Shown piece after piece: positions 18,796 through 28,700 of a stretch of DNA of 64,000 bases. The stretch's first letter is position 1; the number at the start of each line of letters is the position of its first letter. The translations under genes were made by a program, and so were the position numbers. The notes under the pieces were generated by a model. The model saw nothing but the letters and a program-made list of their open reading frames with translations. It was not told where the DNA came from and searched no databases. The stretch comes from Brachybacterium sp. P6-10-X1 (GTDB lineage: Bacteria; Actinomycetota; Actinomycetes; Actinomycetales; Dermabacteraceae): assembly GCF_001969445.1 (NCBI RefSeq), contig NZ_CP017297.1, positions 1,240,001 through 1,304,000 on the forward strand, read 5' to 3'.

Positions 18796-21084
18796 GTGCC
18801 CTCTTCCGCCTCCCGTCCCGTCGACGATCCCACCCGCCCCGGCCACGACCTCGTGGTGGTGGCGAACCGGCTGCCGGTGGACTCCCGCACGCTCCCCGAC
18901 GGCGCGACCGAATGGGTCACCAGCCCCGGCGGGCTGGTGACCGCCATGGAGTCGGTGATGCACACCGTCGACTCCGGTGCCTGGGTCGGCTGGGCCGGCT
19001 CCCCCGGGCAGGAGCCCGATCCCTTCGACGCCGACGGGATGAGCCTGTACCCGGTCCGGCTCGATCAGGAGGACATCGAGCGCTACTACGAGGGCTTCTC
19101 CAACGCCACCCTGTGGCCTCTCTACCACGACGTCATCGTCGACCCGGAGTTCCACCGCGCCTGGTGGGACTCCTACGTGACGGCCAACCGCCGCTTCGCC
19201 CGCACCGCTGCGCCGGTCGCCAGCGAGGGCGGCACCATCTGGATCCACGACTACCAGCTGCAGCTGGTGCCGCGACTGATCCGCGAGCAGCGGGCCGACG
19301 TGCGCATCGGCTTCTTCAACCACATCCCCTTCCCCTCCGTGGAACTGTTCTCCCAGCTGCCCAAGCGCAATCAGATGCTGCGCGGGCTGCTGGGCGCCGA
19401 TCTCATCGGCTTCCAGCGCGAGAGCGACACCCAGAACTTCCTGGCCGCGGTGCGCAAGCTGCTGGGATACCACGTCGACGGGCAGACCATCTCGGTGCCG
19501 GGCCTCGGTGCGGCTCCGGTGCGAGAGGTCGTCGCCCAGACCTTCCCGATCTCCATCGACTCCAGCAAGGTCTCTGCGCTGACCGAGGACGAGGAGGTGC
19601 GCCAACGGGCCGAGCAGCTGCGCCAGGACCTCGGCCATCCTCGGAAGATCGTGCTCGGGGTCGACCGGTTGGACTACACCAAGGGGATCCGCCACCGGCT
19701 CAAGGCCTGGGGCGAGCTGCTCGGGGACGGCTCGGTCGATCCCCACGAGACGGTGATGATCCAGGTCGCCACGCCCTCGCGGGAGCGGGTCGAGGCCTAC
19801 CGGCAGCTGCGCGACGAGGTGGAGCTGACCGTCGGCCGCATCAACGGCGATCATGCCCCGATCGGCCGCCCGGCGGTCTCCTACCAGCATCGCTCCTTCG
19901 ACCGCCGGGACATGACCGCTTTGTTCATGGCGGCCGATGTGGTGCTGGTGACCGCGCTGCGCGACGGGATGAACCTGGTCGCCAAGGAGTACGTGGCCTC
20001 CCGCCCCGACCTGCACGGAGTCCTGGTGCTCAGCGAGTTCGCCGGGGCGGCCGACGAGCTGCGGGCCGCCGTGATGGTCAATCCCCACGACATCGACGAG
20101 CTCAAGGCCGCGATCCTGCGGGCGATGGCGATGCCGGCCGAGGAGCAGGAGGAGGCGATGCGCTCGCTGCGCCACCAGGTGATGGAGAACGACGTGCAGG
20201 CCTGGGCCCACAGCTTCCTGCAGCGCCTGGAGCACTCCGGGGCCTCGGTGCGCGAGCCGAAGCCGATGGTGAGGCTGACCGGCGAGGACGCCACGGATCC
20301 TGCGGCGCTCGATACCGCGCTGGACGCGTTCTCGGCGACCCCGCGGATCCTCGTCGCCTCGGACTTCGACGGGGTGCTCGCCCCGATCGTCGCCGACCGC
20401 GACGCGGTCCACCCCGATCCCGCCGCCCTGGCCGCGCTGCGCGACCTCTCGGAGATGCCCGGGGTGGCGACCGCCCTCATCTCCGGACGCGCCCTCGGAG
20501 ATCTGGACTCCCACGCCCGGATGCCCTCCTCGGTGGTGCTGGTGGGCTCGCACGGCGCGGAGGTGGGGGCGCTGCCGCCGTGGATGCAGGCCGAGGTGCT
20601 CGATTCGGCGGCGCTGTCGATGACCCCGGAGAAGGACGAGCTGCTCGCCTCGATCACCGAGAACCTGCGGCAGATCGCCCGGGCCCACCCCGGGGTCGAG
20701 GTCGAGACCAAGCCCTCGGCCGCGGTGCTGCACACCCGCAATGCCCGCGGGCGCGGCGGGCACAACGCGACCGAGTCGGCGCTCGAGTACGCGGTCACCC
20801 TGCCCGAGGTGACCGTGACCCCGGGCAAGGAGGTCGTGGAGTTCTCGGTCGTGCACACCTCCAAGGGCACAGCGATCGAGACCCTCGCCCGCGCCAGCGC
20901 GGCCGATGCCTGGCTCTACCTGGGAGATGACGTCACCGACGAGTCGGTCTTCGGCCGTCTCGGCGAGGCCGACGTGGGCGTGAAGGTCGGCGGCGGCGAC
21001 ACCGCGGCGAATCATCGCATCGCCGGCACCGAGAACGTGGCCGCCGTGCTGACGCGCCTGGCGGATCTGCGCCGGGAGGGCTGA
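18796..21084 (+). CDS. otsA-otsB: Bifunctional trehalose-6-phosphate synthase/phosphatase
   Basis: 762 residues in one frame. Residues about 18-485 are glycosyltransferase family 20 trehalose-6-phosphate synthase: SPGGLVTAM, HDYQLQLVPR, FFNHIPFPS, GVDRLDYTKGI, RDGMNLVAKEY. Residues about 515-760 are a HAD phosphatase: nucleophile motif DFDGVL near residue 523, SGR, and GDDVTDE. It makes trehalose from UDP-glucose and glucose-6-phosphate, for osmotic protection. GTG start at 18796 has AAGGAG 5 bases upstream. Separate OtsA and OtsB proteins are the common bacterial arrangement, so the fusion is notable. Confidence 0.95.
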   Translation: MPSSASRPVDDPTRPGHDLVVVANRLPVDSRTLPDGATEWVTSPGGLVTAMESVMHTVDSGAWVGWAGSPGQEPDPFDADGMSLYPVRLDQEDIERYYEGFSNATLWPLYHDVIVDPEFHRAWWDSYVTANRRFARTAAPVASEGGTIWIHDYQLQLVPRLIREQRADVRIGFFNHIPFPSVELFSQLPKRNQMLRGLLGADLIGFQRESDTQNFLAAVRKLLGYHVDGQTISVPGLGAAPVREVVAQTFPISIDSSKVSALTEDEEVRQRAEQLRQDLGHPRKIVLGVDRLDYTKGIRHRLKAWGELLGDGSVDPHETVMIQVATPSRERVEAYRQLRDEVELTVGRINGDHAPIGRPAVSYQHRSFDRRDMTALFMAADVVLVTALRDGMNLVAKEYVASRPDLHGVLVLSEFAGAADELRAAVMVNPHDIDELKAAILRAMAMPAEEQEEAMRSLRHQVMENDVQAWAHSFLQRLEHSGASVREPKPMVRLTGEDATDPAALDTALDAFSATPRILVASDFDGVLAPIVADRDAVHPDPAALAALRDLSEMPGVATALISGRALGDLDSHARMPSSVVLVGSHGAEVGALPPWMQAEVLDSAALSMTPEKDELLASITENLRQIARAHPGVEVETKPSAAVLHTRNARGRGGHNATESALEYAVTLPEVTVTPGKEVVEFSVVHTSKGTAIETLARASAADAWLYLGDDVTDESVFGRLGEADVGVKVGGGDTAANHRIAGTENVAAVLTRLADLRREG

Positions 21085-21160
21085 GTCGGGAGAGCTGAGT
21101 CGGGAGGCGTCCCCGCCGCCCGCAGGAGCAGTCTTCCGACCCACCCCGCCTGAACGGCAT

Positions 21161-21201
21161 AATCCCCGGTCAGTGGCAGTGATGGCCTCTGACCGGGGAT
21201 T
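21161..21201. terminator. Bidirectional terminator between otsAB and tRNA-Arg
   Basis: A perfect 13-bp stem (21161-21173 with 21189-21201) with a 15-base loop, followed on the plus strand by TGTTTG. It serves otsAB and, read from the other strand, the tRNA gene. Confidence 0.85.
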
Positions 21202-21208
21202 GTTTGCG

Positions 21209-21281
21209 TGCCCGCGACAGGATTCGAACCTACGACCTTCTGCTCCGGAGGCAGACGCTCTATCCACTGAGCTACGCGGGC
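21209..21281 (-). tRNA. tRNA-Arg, anticodon CCG
   Basis: 73 nucleotides that fold into a complete cloverleaf: acceptor GCCCGCG/CGCGGGC, D-arm TAGCTCAGTGG, anticodon stem TCTGC/GCAGA with loop CTCCGGA (anticodon CCG, reads CGG), T-arm GGTTCGAATCC. CCA is not encoded. Confidence 0.95.
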
Positions 21282-21359
21282 CGACCTCGGAAGTCTAGCA
21301 ACTCGATGCCCGTGCGGTGTGCACGGACGCCGCCGCACGGGCACGGTGTGAGCGGGGCC

Positions 21360-22418
21360 TCACTGCGGCAGGGGAAGCTGGGCACCGTGGAGCACCGCCG
21401 AGGGATCGGCCGCGATGCGCAGTCCGCTGGGCGAGGCGCCGGAGCGCACCAGCAGATCGCCGACGGCGGCGATCATCGCGCCGTTGTCCGTGCACAGGCG
21501 TGGCGGCGGGATCCGCAGCGTGATGCCGGCGGCGTCGCAGCGCTCCTGGGCGACCGCGCGCAGGCGAGCGTTGGCTGCGACCCCTCCGACGATCACCAGG
21601 GTGTCCAGGGAGCGTTCGCGCACGGCCCGCAGCGCCTTGGTCACCAGCACATCGACCACGGCCTGCTCGAAGGAGGCGGCGATGTCCGCCACCGGCACCG
21701 GCTCCCCGGCGCGCTCGAGCTTCTCGACGGTGCGGGCGACGGCCGTCTTCAGCCCGGAGAAGGAGAAGGTGAAGGGGGCATCCTTCGGGCGCAGCAGCGC
21801 CCGCGGGAAGGCGAATGCCTGCGGGTCGCCGTCCACGGCAGCCCGTGAGATCGCGGGCCCTCCGGGGTACCCGAGTCCGAGCAGGCGGGAGACCTTGTCG
21901 AAGGCTTCGCCCGCGGCGTCGTCGAGCGTGTCGCCGAGGTGTTCGATGGGGTCGCGCACCAGGTCGCCGATCGCGAGGATCGAGGTGTGCCCGCCGGAGA
22001 CGATCAGCACCACGGAGCGCTCGGGCAGCGGGCCGTGCTCGAGGGTGTCGGCGGCGGCGTGCCCGGCGAGGTGGTGGACGCCGTACAGCGGCACATCCAG
22101 TGCCCAGGCCACGGACTTCGCGGCGGCGAGGCCGACGTGGACGGCGGTGGCCAGCCCTGGGCCCGAGGTGGCGGCGACATGGGTGATGTCCCGGGTCTCG
22201 ATCCCGGCGTCGGCCAGGGCGATCCGCAGGGTGGGCACGGCGGCCTCGACGTGGGCCCGGGCGGCGATCTCGGGGACCACTCCCCCGAACTCTGCATGCT
22301 GGGAGGCGCTGGAAGCCAGCCCCTGGCCGAGCAGGGTCCCCTCGGAGACGATGCCGAAGCCGGTCTCGTCGCAGGAGGACTCGACCCCGAGGACGACCGG
22401 TGACCCGGAGCTGGTCAC
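21360..22418 (-). CDS. tsaD: tRNA threonylcarbamoyladenosine transferase TsaD
   Basis: 352 residues of the Kae1/TsaD ASKHA family. Diagnostic motifs: GVESSCDET at the N-terminus, the metal-binding HLAGH, and SGGHTS. With TsaB, TsaC and TsaE it makes the t6A modification at position 37 of ANN-decoding tRNAs. GTG start at 22418 overlaps the stop of the upstream M23 peptidase gene by 4 bases (GTGA). Confidence 0.96.
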   Translation of the reverse strand: MTSSGSPVVLGVESSCDETGFGIVSEGTLLGQGLASSASQHAEFGGVVPEIAARAHVEAAVPTLRIALADAGIETRDITHVAATSGPGLATAVHVGLAAAKSVAWALDVPLYGVHHLAGHAAADTLEHGPLPERSVVLIVSGGHTSILAIGDLVRDPIEHLGDTLDDAAGEAFDKVSRLLGLGYPGGPAISRAAVDGDPQAFAFPRALLRPKDAPFTFSFSGLKTAVARTVEKLERAGEPVPVADIAASFEQAVVDVLVTKALRAVRERSLDTLVIVGGVAANARLRAVAQERCDAAGITLRIPPPRLCTDNGAMIAAVGDLLVRSGASPSGLRIAADPSAVLHGAQLPLPQ

Positions 22419-23356
22419 CGCAGGATCGACATCGGGTTGGAGTAGTTGCCGCCCTCGTCCATCTTCGCGAAGTGGAGGTGGCAGCCGGTGGACCGGCCGG
22501 TGGAGCCGACGTATCCGATGGTGTCGCCCTGGGCGACGGTCGCGCCGACCGAGGTGTTGAAGCCCTGCAGGTGGTAGTAGCCGGTGATGACGCCGTTGCC
22601 GTGGTCGATCTTCACCCGGTTGCCGGAGGCGCTGGTGTTCTCGACGGCGACGACGGTGCCGCCCTTGGCGGCCTTGACCGGGGTGCCGCACGAGGCGCCG
22701 AAGTCGACGCCGTTGTGGCCCTTGAAGTACCCGAGGACGGGGTGAACGCGCCCGCCGAACCCGGAGGTGATCGGGGCGTTGACGGGCTTGATGTAGCCGC
22801 CGCTGCTGGCGGGCGTGGAGTCGCCGGAGGCGGACTGCGTGGAATCGGCGGGCTCGGGCTCGGGCACCTCGACCTCCATGGCGAGGTCCTCGGCCGCCTT
22901 CTCCTCCTCGGCCGCAGCCTTCTCGTCCTCGGCCGCATCCTTCTCACCGGAGGAAGAGGTCCGCTCCTCGGAGCGGGTGGCACCCTCGTCGGTCTCGCGG
23001 GTCTCGGCGGCCTGCGTGACGCTCGCGGAGGCTCCCGCCTCGGGCAGGGCGACGGGGGCGGCGGAGAGTTCGGCGCTCTGCGCGGCGGCATCGCTCTGCG
23101 GCGCCTGTGCGGCGGTGACGTCGCCGGGGGCGGCGGCCTCGTCGATCCCGGCCGCCGCGGCGGCCAGCGGTGCGGCGATGGTGGCGGTCGCGAGGGCTCC
23201 CAGCACACCGACCTTCACGGCGCTGGCGGGGAGGGCCCCGTGGCGATGCGAGCCCGGGTTGGCCCGGAGCGTGCGCACCGTGGCGCGTCCGTCGGCGCGA
23301 TGATTCGCCACGTGATCGACCTGCTTCCGCTTCGACTGCGTTTCCGTACTGTCCAT
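22415..23356 (-). CDS. M23-family cell-wall peptidase with signal sequence
   Basis: 313 residues. A basic N-terminal stretch and hydrophobic segment ([20 protein letters not shown], about residues 50-70) suggest export. A long Ala/Glu/Lys-rich linker precedes the C-terminal LytM/M23 domain, with zinc motifs HNGVD and HLH (STGCHLHF). It should cleave peptidoglycan stem or cross-bridge peptides. I chose ATG 23356; the open frame extends to 23410. Head gene of the pair with tsaD. Confidence 0.9.
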   Translation of the reverse strand: MDSTETQSKRKQVDHVANHRADGRATVRTLRANPGSHRHGALPASAVKVGVLGALATATIAAPLAAAAAGIDEAAAPGDVTAAQAPQSDAAAQSAELSAAPVALPEAGASASVTQAAETRETDEGATRSEERTSSSGEKDAAEDEKAAAEEEKAAEDLAMEVEVPEPEPADSTQSASGDSTPASSGGYIKPVNAPITSGFGGRVHPVLGYFKGHNGVDFGASCGTPVKAAKGGTVVAVENTSASGNRVKIDHGNGVITGYYHLQGFNTSVGATVAQGDTIGYVGSTGRSTGCHLHFAKMDEGGNYSNPMSILR

Positions 23357-23710
23357 GAGCCGCGACGCCGGACAGGGGGGAAGGACGCGTCGCCGAACAA
23401 CCTGGAACAATCTACGGGCGGGCCCCGGCAGAGGACCAGCAGGTCACTCGGGCCATTGCCAAGTTTTTGCCAAGACGGCTCTAAGTGTGGTCCGTTCTTG
23501 ACGAGCGATTCCACGGCGAGCCCGCTGCGAGTGCGCCGGACCACGTGCGCGCAGGTCCGATGGGGTCGCGGTCACGTCTCGGGCACGCCCGCCGGGCACG
23601 TCGCCCGTGGGCTCTCGCGGGCGCTCGAGCCCGCCGCCCACCGGGGACGTCCAGCGATCTCCGCCGCGATGATCACCGGGGATGCAGGCGCTGCGGTCTA
23701 CAGTGGCGCC
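23357..23710. other. Divergent intergenic region M23 peptidase/response regulator
   Basis: 354 bases without a supported gene. An AT-rich pocket carries the octamer TTGCCAAG twice, at 23456-23463 and 23467-23474, exactly 11 bases (about one turn) apart, which suggests a regulator binding site. A predicted -10 for the response regulator is at 23699-23704. Confidence 0.55.
23699..23704 (+). promoter_or_regulatory. -10 element of the response regulator gene (leaderless)
   Basis: TACAGT followed by GGCGCC and the ATG at 23711. This spacing predicts a transcript starting at the A of the start codon; no Shine-Dalgarno is present. Confidence 0.55.
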
Positions 23711-24538
23711 ATGTCGACCCCGGACCAGGCAGCTTCAGCCCCGCCCGTGCGCGTGGTGGTGATCGAGGACGAGCCGACGATCACCCGCGCCATCGCCGAC
23801 CGGCTCACCGCAGAGGGCTGGGAGGTCACCACCGCCCTCGACGGACCTTCGGGCGTGCGCACCGTCGCCGAGGTGCGTCCGGACGTCGTCGTCCTCGACG
23901 TCATGCTGCCCGGCTTCGACGGGCTCGAGGTGTGCCGCCGGATCCAGGCCGACGAGCCGGTGCCCGTCCTCATGCTCACCGCGCGCGACGACGAGACGGA
24001 CATGCTGGTCGGCCTGGGCGTCGGCGCGGACGACTATATGACCAAGCCCTTCTCCATGCGCGAGCTCGCCGCCCGCCTCAAGGCGCTGCTGCGGCGTGTG
24101 CGCCGGGCCGGGCCACCCGCCGCCACCGAGACCGAGCAGAACGTCGCGATGGAGTTCGGGGACCTGGTGATCGACCGGGCCGGCCGACGCGTGATGCGGG
24201 CCGGGGTGCCCGCCCATCTGACGCCGACCGAGTTCGACCTGCTGCTGTGCCTGGCGAACGCTCCCGGCACCGTGCTGACCCGCGAGCAGCTGCTCGCGGA
24301 CGTCTGGGACTGGATCGACGCCACCGGCACCCGCACGGTCGACTCCCACGTCAAGGCGCTGCGCCGCAAGCTCGGGGCGGACCTCGTGCGCACCGTCCAC
24401 GGAGTCGGGTACGCCCTGGAGATCCCCGACGAGGACGCCTCGACGGGCGAGACCGGCCCGGACGACCAGGAGGGTCGGGACGCCCCGGTGGACATCTCGT
24501 CGATGCCCACGCCGAATCAGCCCACCACCGACTCGTGA
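23711..24538 (+). CDS. OmpR/PhoB-family response regulator
   Basis: 275 residues. Receiver domain with acidic pair EDE (19-21), phospho-acceptor D63 in VVVLDVMLPG and conserved TKPF. The C-terminal winged helix (LTPTEFDLLLCLANAPGTVLTREQLL ... VDSHVKALRRKLG) binds DNA. A disordered acidic tail follows. Its stop overlaps the kinase start by 4 bases (GTGA), so the two form an operon. The target genes are not evident; the TTGCCAAG pair upstream is a candidate autoregulatory site. Confidence 0.93.
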   Translation: MSTPDQAASAPPVRVVVIEDEPTITRAIADRLTAEGWEVTTALDGPSGVRTVAEVRPDVVVLDVMLPGFDGLEVCRRIQADEPVPVLMLTARDDETDMLVGLGVGADDYMTKPFSMRELAARLKALLRRVRRAGPPAATETEQNVAMEFGDLVIDRAGRRVMRAGVPAHLTPTEFDLLLCLANAPGTVLTREQLLADVWDWIDATGTRTVDSHVKALRRKLGADLVRTVHGVGYALEIPDEDASTGETGPDDQEGRDAPVDISSMPTPNQPTTDS

Positions 24539-25647
24539 GCTCACCGCCCCCGACCCCGGAGCTGCCGCCGGCCCCGCACACCGCCCGCCGTCGCGTCCCC
24601 GACCGCCTGGACGTGCGTCCCCTGGACAGCTTCCGCTCCTTCAAGGTCAAGCTCGGGATCCTGGTCGGCGTCGTGGTCTCGGTCGCCGCGCTCCTGACCC
24701 AGGTGAGCATCAGGGCAGGGGTGCAGCCGTGGCTGGCGATCCCGCTGGTGGTGGTGATCGCCCTGGTCTTCACCCAGCTGCTGGCGCGCGGGATGACCTC
24801 GCCGCTGCGGGAGATGACCGGAGCCGCCCAAGCCATGGCCCGCGGGGACTACACCCAGCGGATCCGGGCCACCAGCCGCGACGAGGTCGGCCAGCTGGCC
24901 GCCGCCTTCTCCACCATGGCCTCTGAGCTCGAGCAGACCGACGAGATGCGTCGGGATTTGGTCGCGAACGTCTCCCACGAGCTGCGCACCCCCGTCGCGG
25001 GACTGCGGGCGCAACTGGAGAACCTGGTCGACGGGGTGACGGATCCGGACCCGGCGGCGCTGGAGGTGGCTCTGGCGGAGACCGAGCGCCTCTCCCTGCT
25101 GGTGAACCATCTGCTGGATCTGTCCCGGCTGGACGCGGGCGTGGTCGAGCTCGACCTCGAGGTCATCGAGATGACCCCGTTCCTCCACGAGGTGGTCGAC
25201 GCGGCGACTCTCGCCGCCGGGGGGCGCGACGTGCGGTGGATCGTCGACGTCGATCCTGCCGACCTTGCGGTCACCGCCGACGCGGCGCGGATCCATCAGG
25301 TGATCCACAACCTGCTGGAGAACGCCGCCCGGCATTCGCCGGCCGGGGGGCGGATCCACGTCCGCGCCGCTCGCACCGCCCACGGCGACGGAGTATGGAT
25401 CGACGTGCACGACGAGGGGCCGGGCATCGCCCGTGAAGATCGCTCCCGCGTGTTCGAGCGCTTCCAGCGCGGGGGCTACGCGGACAGCTCCGGGGGAACC
25501 GGCCTGGGGCTGGCGATCGCCCGCTGGGCGGTGGGCCTGCACGGCGGGACCATCGAAGTGCTCGACGACCCGCGCTCCGAACTGGCGCGCGAGGGCCGCT
25601 CCTCACTGATCCGGGTCGTCCTGCCGGACGCCGCGACCTCGACGTGA
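24535..25647 (+). CDS. Sensor histidine kinase
   Basis: 370 residues. Two close membrane spans (about residues 38-80) with almost no extracellular loop, then HAMP (from TSPLREMTGAAQ), dimerisation domain with the phospho-His in NVSHELRTPVAGLRA, and the ATPase domain (NLLENAARHS, DEGPGI, GGTGLGLAIARW). The missing sensor loop suggests it senses within the membrane or cytoplasm. GTG start at 24535 is coupled to the response regulator. Confidence 0.93.
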   Translation: MSSPPPTPELPPAPHTARRRVPDRLDVRPLDSFRSFKVKLGILVGVVVSVAALLTQVSIRAGVQPWLAIPLVVVIALVFTQLLARGMTSPLREMTGAAQAMARGDYTQRIRATSRDEVGQLAAAFSTMASELEQTDEMRRDLVANVSHELRTPVAGLRAQLENLVDGVTDPDPAALEVALAETERLSLLVNHLLDLSRLDAGVVELDLEVIEMTPFLHEVVDAATLAAGGRDVRWIVDVDPADLAVTADAARIHQVIHNLLENAARHSPAGGRIHVRAARTAHGDGVWIDVHDEGPGIAREDRSRVFERFQRGGYADSSGGTGLGLAIARWAVGLHGGTIEVLDDPRSELAREGRSSLIRVVLPDAATST

Positions 25648-25718
25648 TGTCCCGCACCACCGTGCCGACAATCACTGTCGCAGTCGCCGTCCGCCGCGTT
25701 CTCGCCGGTCCGCTCCGT

Positions 25719-25724
25719 TAGGCT
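25719..25724 (+). promoter_or_regulatory. Predicted -10 for the 2-oxoglutarate dehydrogenase gene
   Basis: TAGGCT about 47 bases upstream of the GTG start, in the 123-base gap after the kinase gene. No convincing -35. Confidence 0.4.
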
Positions 25725-25770
25725 GAGGTCATCCGTACCACTCGACCGTGAGAAGGCTGGCGATCTCAGA

Positions 25771-28700
25771 GTGTCACAGCAGACACAGGGCTCCGGGACC
25801 TCGGAGTTCGGCCCCAACCAATGGCTCGTGGACGCTCTCCGCGAGCAGTGGCTTGAGGAACCCTCGAGCGTCGACCCCAGCTGGGCGGAGTACTTCTCCT
25901 CCCACGCCGAGGTGACGCCCGCGGCTCCCGCTGCCCAGGAGCCCGCGCAGGGCGCCTCCCCGACGTCGTCGGAGCAGTCGGAGGATCCCCCGCAGAAGGC
26001 CTCTGAGCAGCGCTCCCACGACCAGGGCGAGTCTGCGGCCCCGGCCTCCGGCGCCGCGGACCCCGCCCCGAAGGAGGCGGACCCCGCCCCGAAGAGCACC
26101 GCGGGTCCCTCCTCGAAGAACACCGCCCCCTCCGCGGCGTCCACTCCTCAGGCCGCCTCTCCCGCGGCATCCTCTCAGCGCACGAAGGAATCCGCTCCTG
26201 TGAACGACGAGTCCACGAAGGCCGAATCGACCAAGCCCTCCGTGTCGACCACCTCGGACCGACCGGCCAAGATCCCCACGATCACCTCGCAGATCCCGGC
26301 GGTCGAGCTCAGCGAGCCGGAGCCCGTCAAGCTCCGCGGTCCGGCGGCGGCCGTGGTGCGGAACATGGACGAGTCGCTGCACGTTCCCACCGCCACCTCG
26401 GTGCGCGATGTGCCCGTGAAGCTGCTGTTCGACAACCGCGTCGTCATCAACAACCACCTCAAGCGCAATCGCGCCGGCAAGGTCTCCTTCACCCACCTGA
26501 TCGGCTGGGCGATGATCGAGGCGATCGGTGAGGTCACCGATATGAACAACGGCTTCGACGTCGATGAGAAGGGCAAGCCGCTCCTGCTGAAGCGCGAGGA
26601 CATCAACTTCGGCCTCGCCATCGACATGCCGCGGCCCGACGGCTCGCGGGGCCTGGTGGTGCCCAGCATCAAGGGCGCCCAGCGCTTCGACTTCCTCGGT
26701 TTCTGGCGCGCCTACGAGGAGGTCGTCAAGAAGGCCCGCAACGGCAAGCTGACGATGGACGACTTCTCCGGCACCACCGTGTCGCTGACCAACCCCGGCG
26801 GCATCGGGACGGTCCACTCCATCCCGCGCCTGATGCAGGGACAGGGCACCATCGTCGGCGTCGGCGCCATGGACTACCCCGCACAGTTCCAGGGGGCCAG
26901 CCCCGCGACGCTCGCGGACCTGGCCGTCTCGAAGGTCATGACGCTGACCTCGACCTATGACCACCGGATCATCCAGGGTGCCGCCTCGGGCGAGTTCCTC
27001 AAGGCGATCGGTGACAAGCTCCTGGGCAAGGACGGCTTCTACGACCGCGTCTTCGCCGCACTGCGGCTGCCGTACCAGCCGATCCGCTGGGTGCCGGACA
27101 ACCCCTTCAAGGATTCCAAGTCCGAGCGCCTCGCCCGGGTGATGGACCTCATCCATTCCTACCGCGTGCGCGGGCACCTGATGGCGGACACCGATCCGCT
27201 GCAGTACCGAGTGCGCACCCATCCCGACCTCGACGTCGAGACCTACGGCCTGACGCTGTGGGACCTCGACCGCATCTTCCCCACCCGCGGTCTGGGCGGC
27301 AAGGACGAGATGACGCTGCGCGACATCCTCGGGGTGCTGCGCGACGCCTACTGCCGCACCATCGGTGTGGAGTACATGCACATCTCCGATCCCGAGGAGC
27401 GCGCCTGGCTCCAGGATCAGATGGAGACCCCGCGTCGGCCCTTCGACAAGGCCGAGCACACCCACATCATGGATCGGCTCAACGCCGCCGAGGCGTTCGA
27501 GACGTTCCTGCAGACCAAGTTCGTGGGCCAGAAGCGCTTCTCCCTCGAGGGCGGCGAGTCGGTCATCCCGATGCTCGACACGGTGCTCCACGGCGCCGCG
27601 CACGACGGGGTCGACGAGGTCTGCATCGCCATGTCCCACCGCGGCCGGCTGAACGTGCTCTCGAACCTGGCGGGCAAGAGCTACGCCCAGATCTTCCAGG
27701 AGTTCGAGGGCAACTACGGGTCCAACCTCGGCTCCGGCGACGTGAAGTACCACCTGGGCACCGAGGGGCAGTTCACCTCTCACGACGGGGAGTCCACCAG
27801 GGTCTACCTCGCCGCGAACCCCTCGCACCTGGAGGCGGTCAATCCCGTCCTCGAAGGCATCACCCGCGCCAAGCAGGACCGTCTCGAGCGCCCCGAGGAG
27901 TTCCCGGTGCTGCCGGTGCTCGTCCACGGCGACGCGGCGTTCGCGGGCCAGGGCGTGGTCACCGAGACGCTGAACCTCTCGGAGCTGCGCGGCTACCGCA
28001 CCGGCGGCACCGTCCACGTGGTCATCAACAACCAGATCGGCTTCACCACCCTGCCGGACTCCTCGCGCTCGTCGTTCTACTCGACCGACGTCGCCAAGTC
28101 GACGCAGCTGCCGATCTTCCACGTCAACGGGGACGACCCCGAGGCCTGCGTGCGGGTAGCCGAGATCGCCTTCCGCTACCGTCAGAAGTTCCACCGCGAC
28201 GTGGTGATCGACATGCAGTGCTACCGCCGCCGCGGCCACAACGAGGGCGACGATCCGTGGATGACGCAGCCGCAGATGTACCGGCTGATCGAGAACCTGC
28301 CCAGCACCCGCAAGCAGTACATGGAGACGCTCATCCAGCGCGGCGACCTCACCGAGGACGAGGCCGAGGCGCTGGTGCGCAACTTCCAGGAGCACCTGGA
28401 CGAGGCCTTCGCCGCCACCCGCACCGACGCCTCCGACGCGGACCCGGACGCGAGCGTGCAGGGTCTCGAGCTGCCGGCCTCGCAGCGCCCGCCGGCCGAT
28501 CGTCGTGCCGGGACGGACACCGCCGTCGGCGCCGGGGTGCTCGAGCGCATCGGCGAGGCGCACGGCGCGGTCCCGAGCTCCTTCACGGTCCACCCGAAGC
28601 TCGCCGGCGTCCTCAAGCGGCGCCAGCAGATGTCGACCGAGGGCAAGGTGGACTGGGCCTACGGCGAGCTGCTGGCCTTCGGGTCGCTGCTGATGGAAGG

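Noticed and set aside
16245-20930. Long plus-strand open frame across hom, lysA and otsAB
   Set aside because: Overlaps three strong genes in other frames and has Arg/Pro-rich shadow composition.
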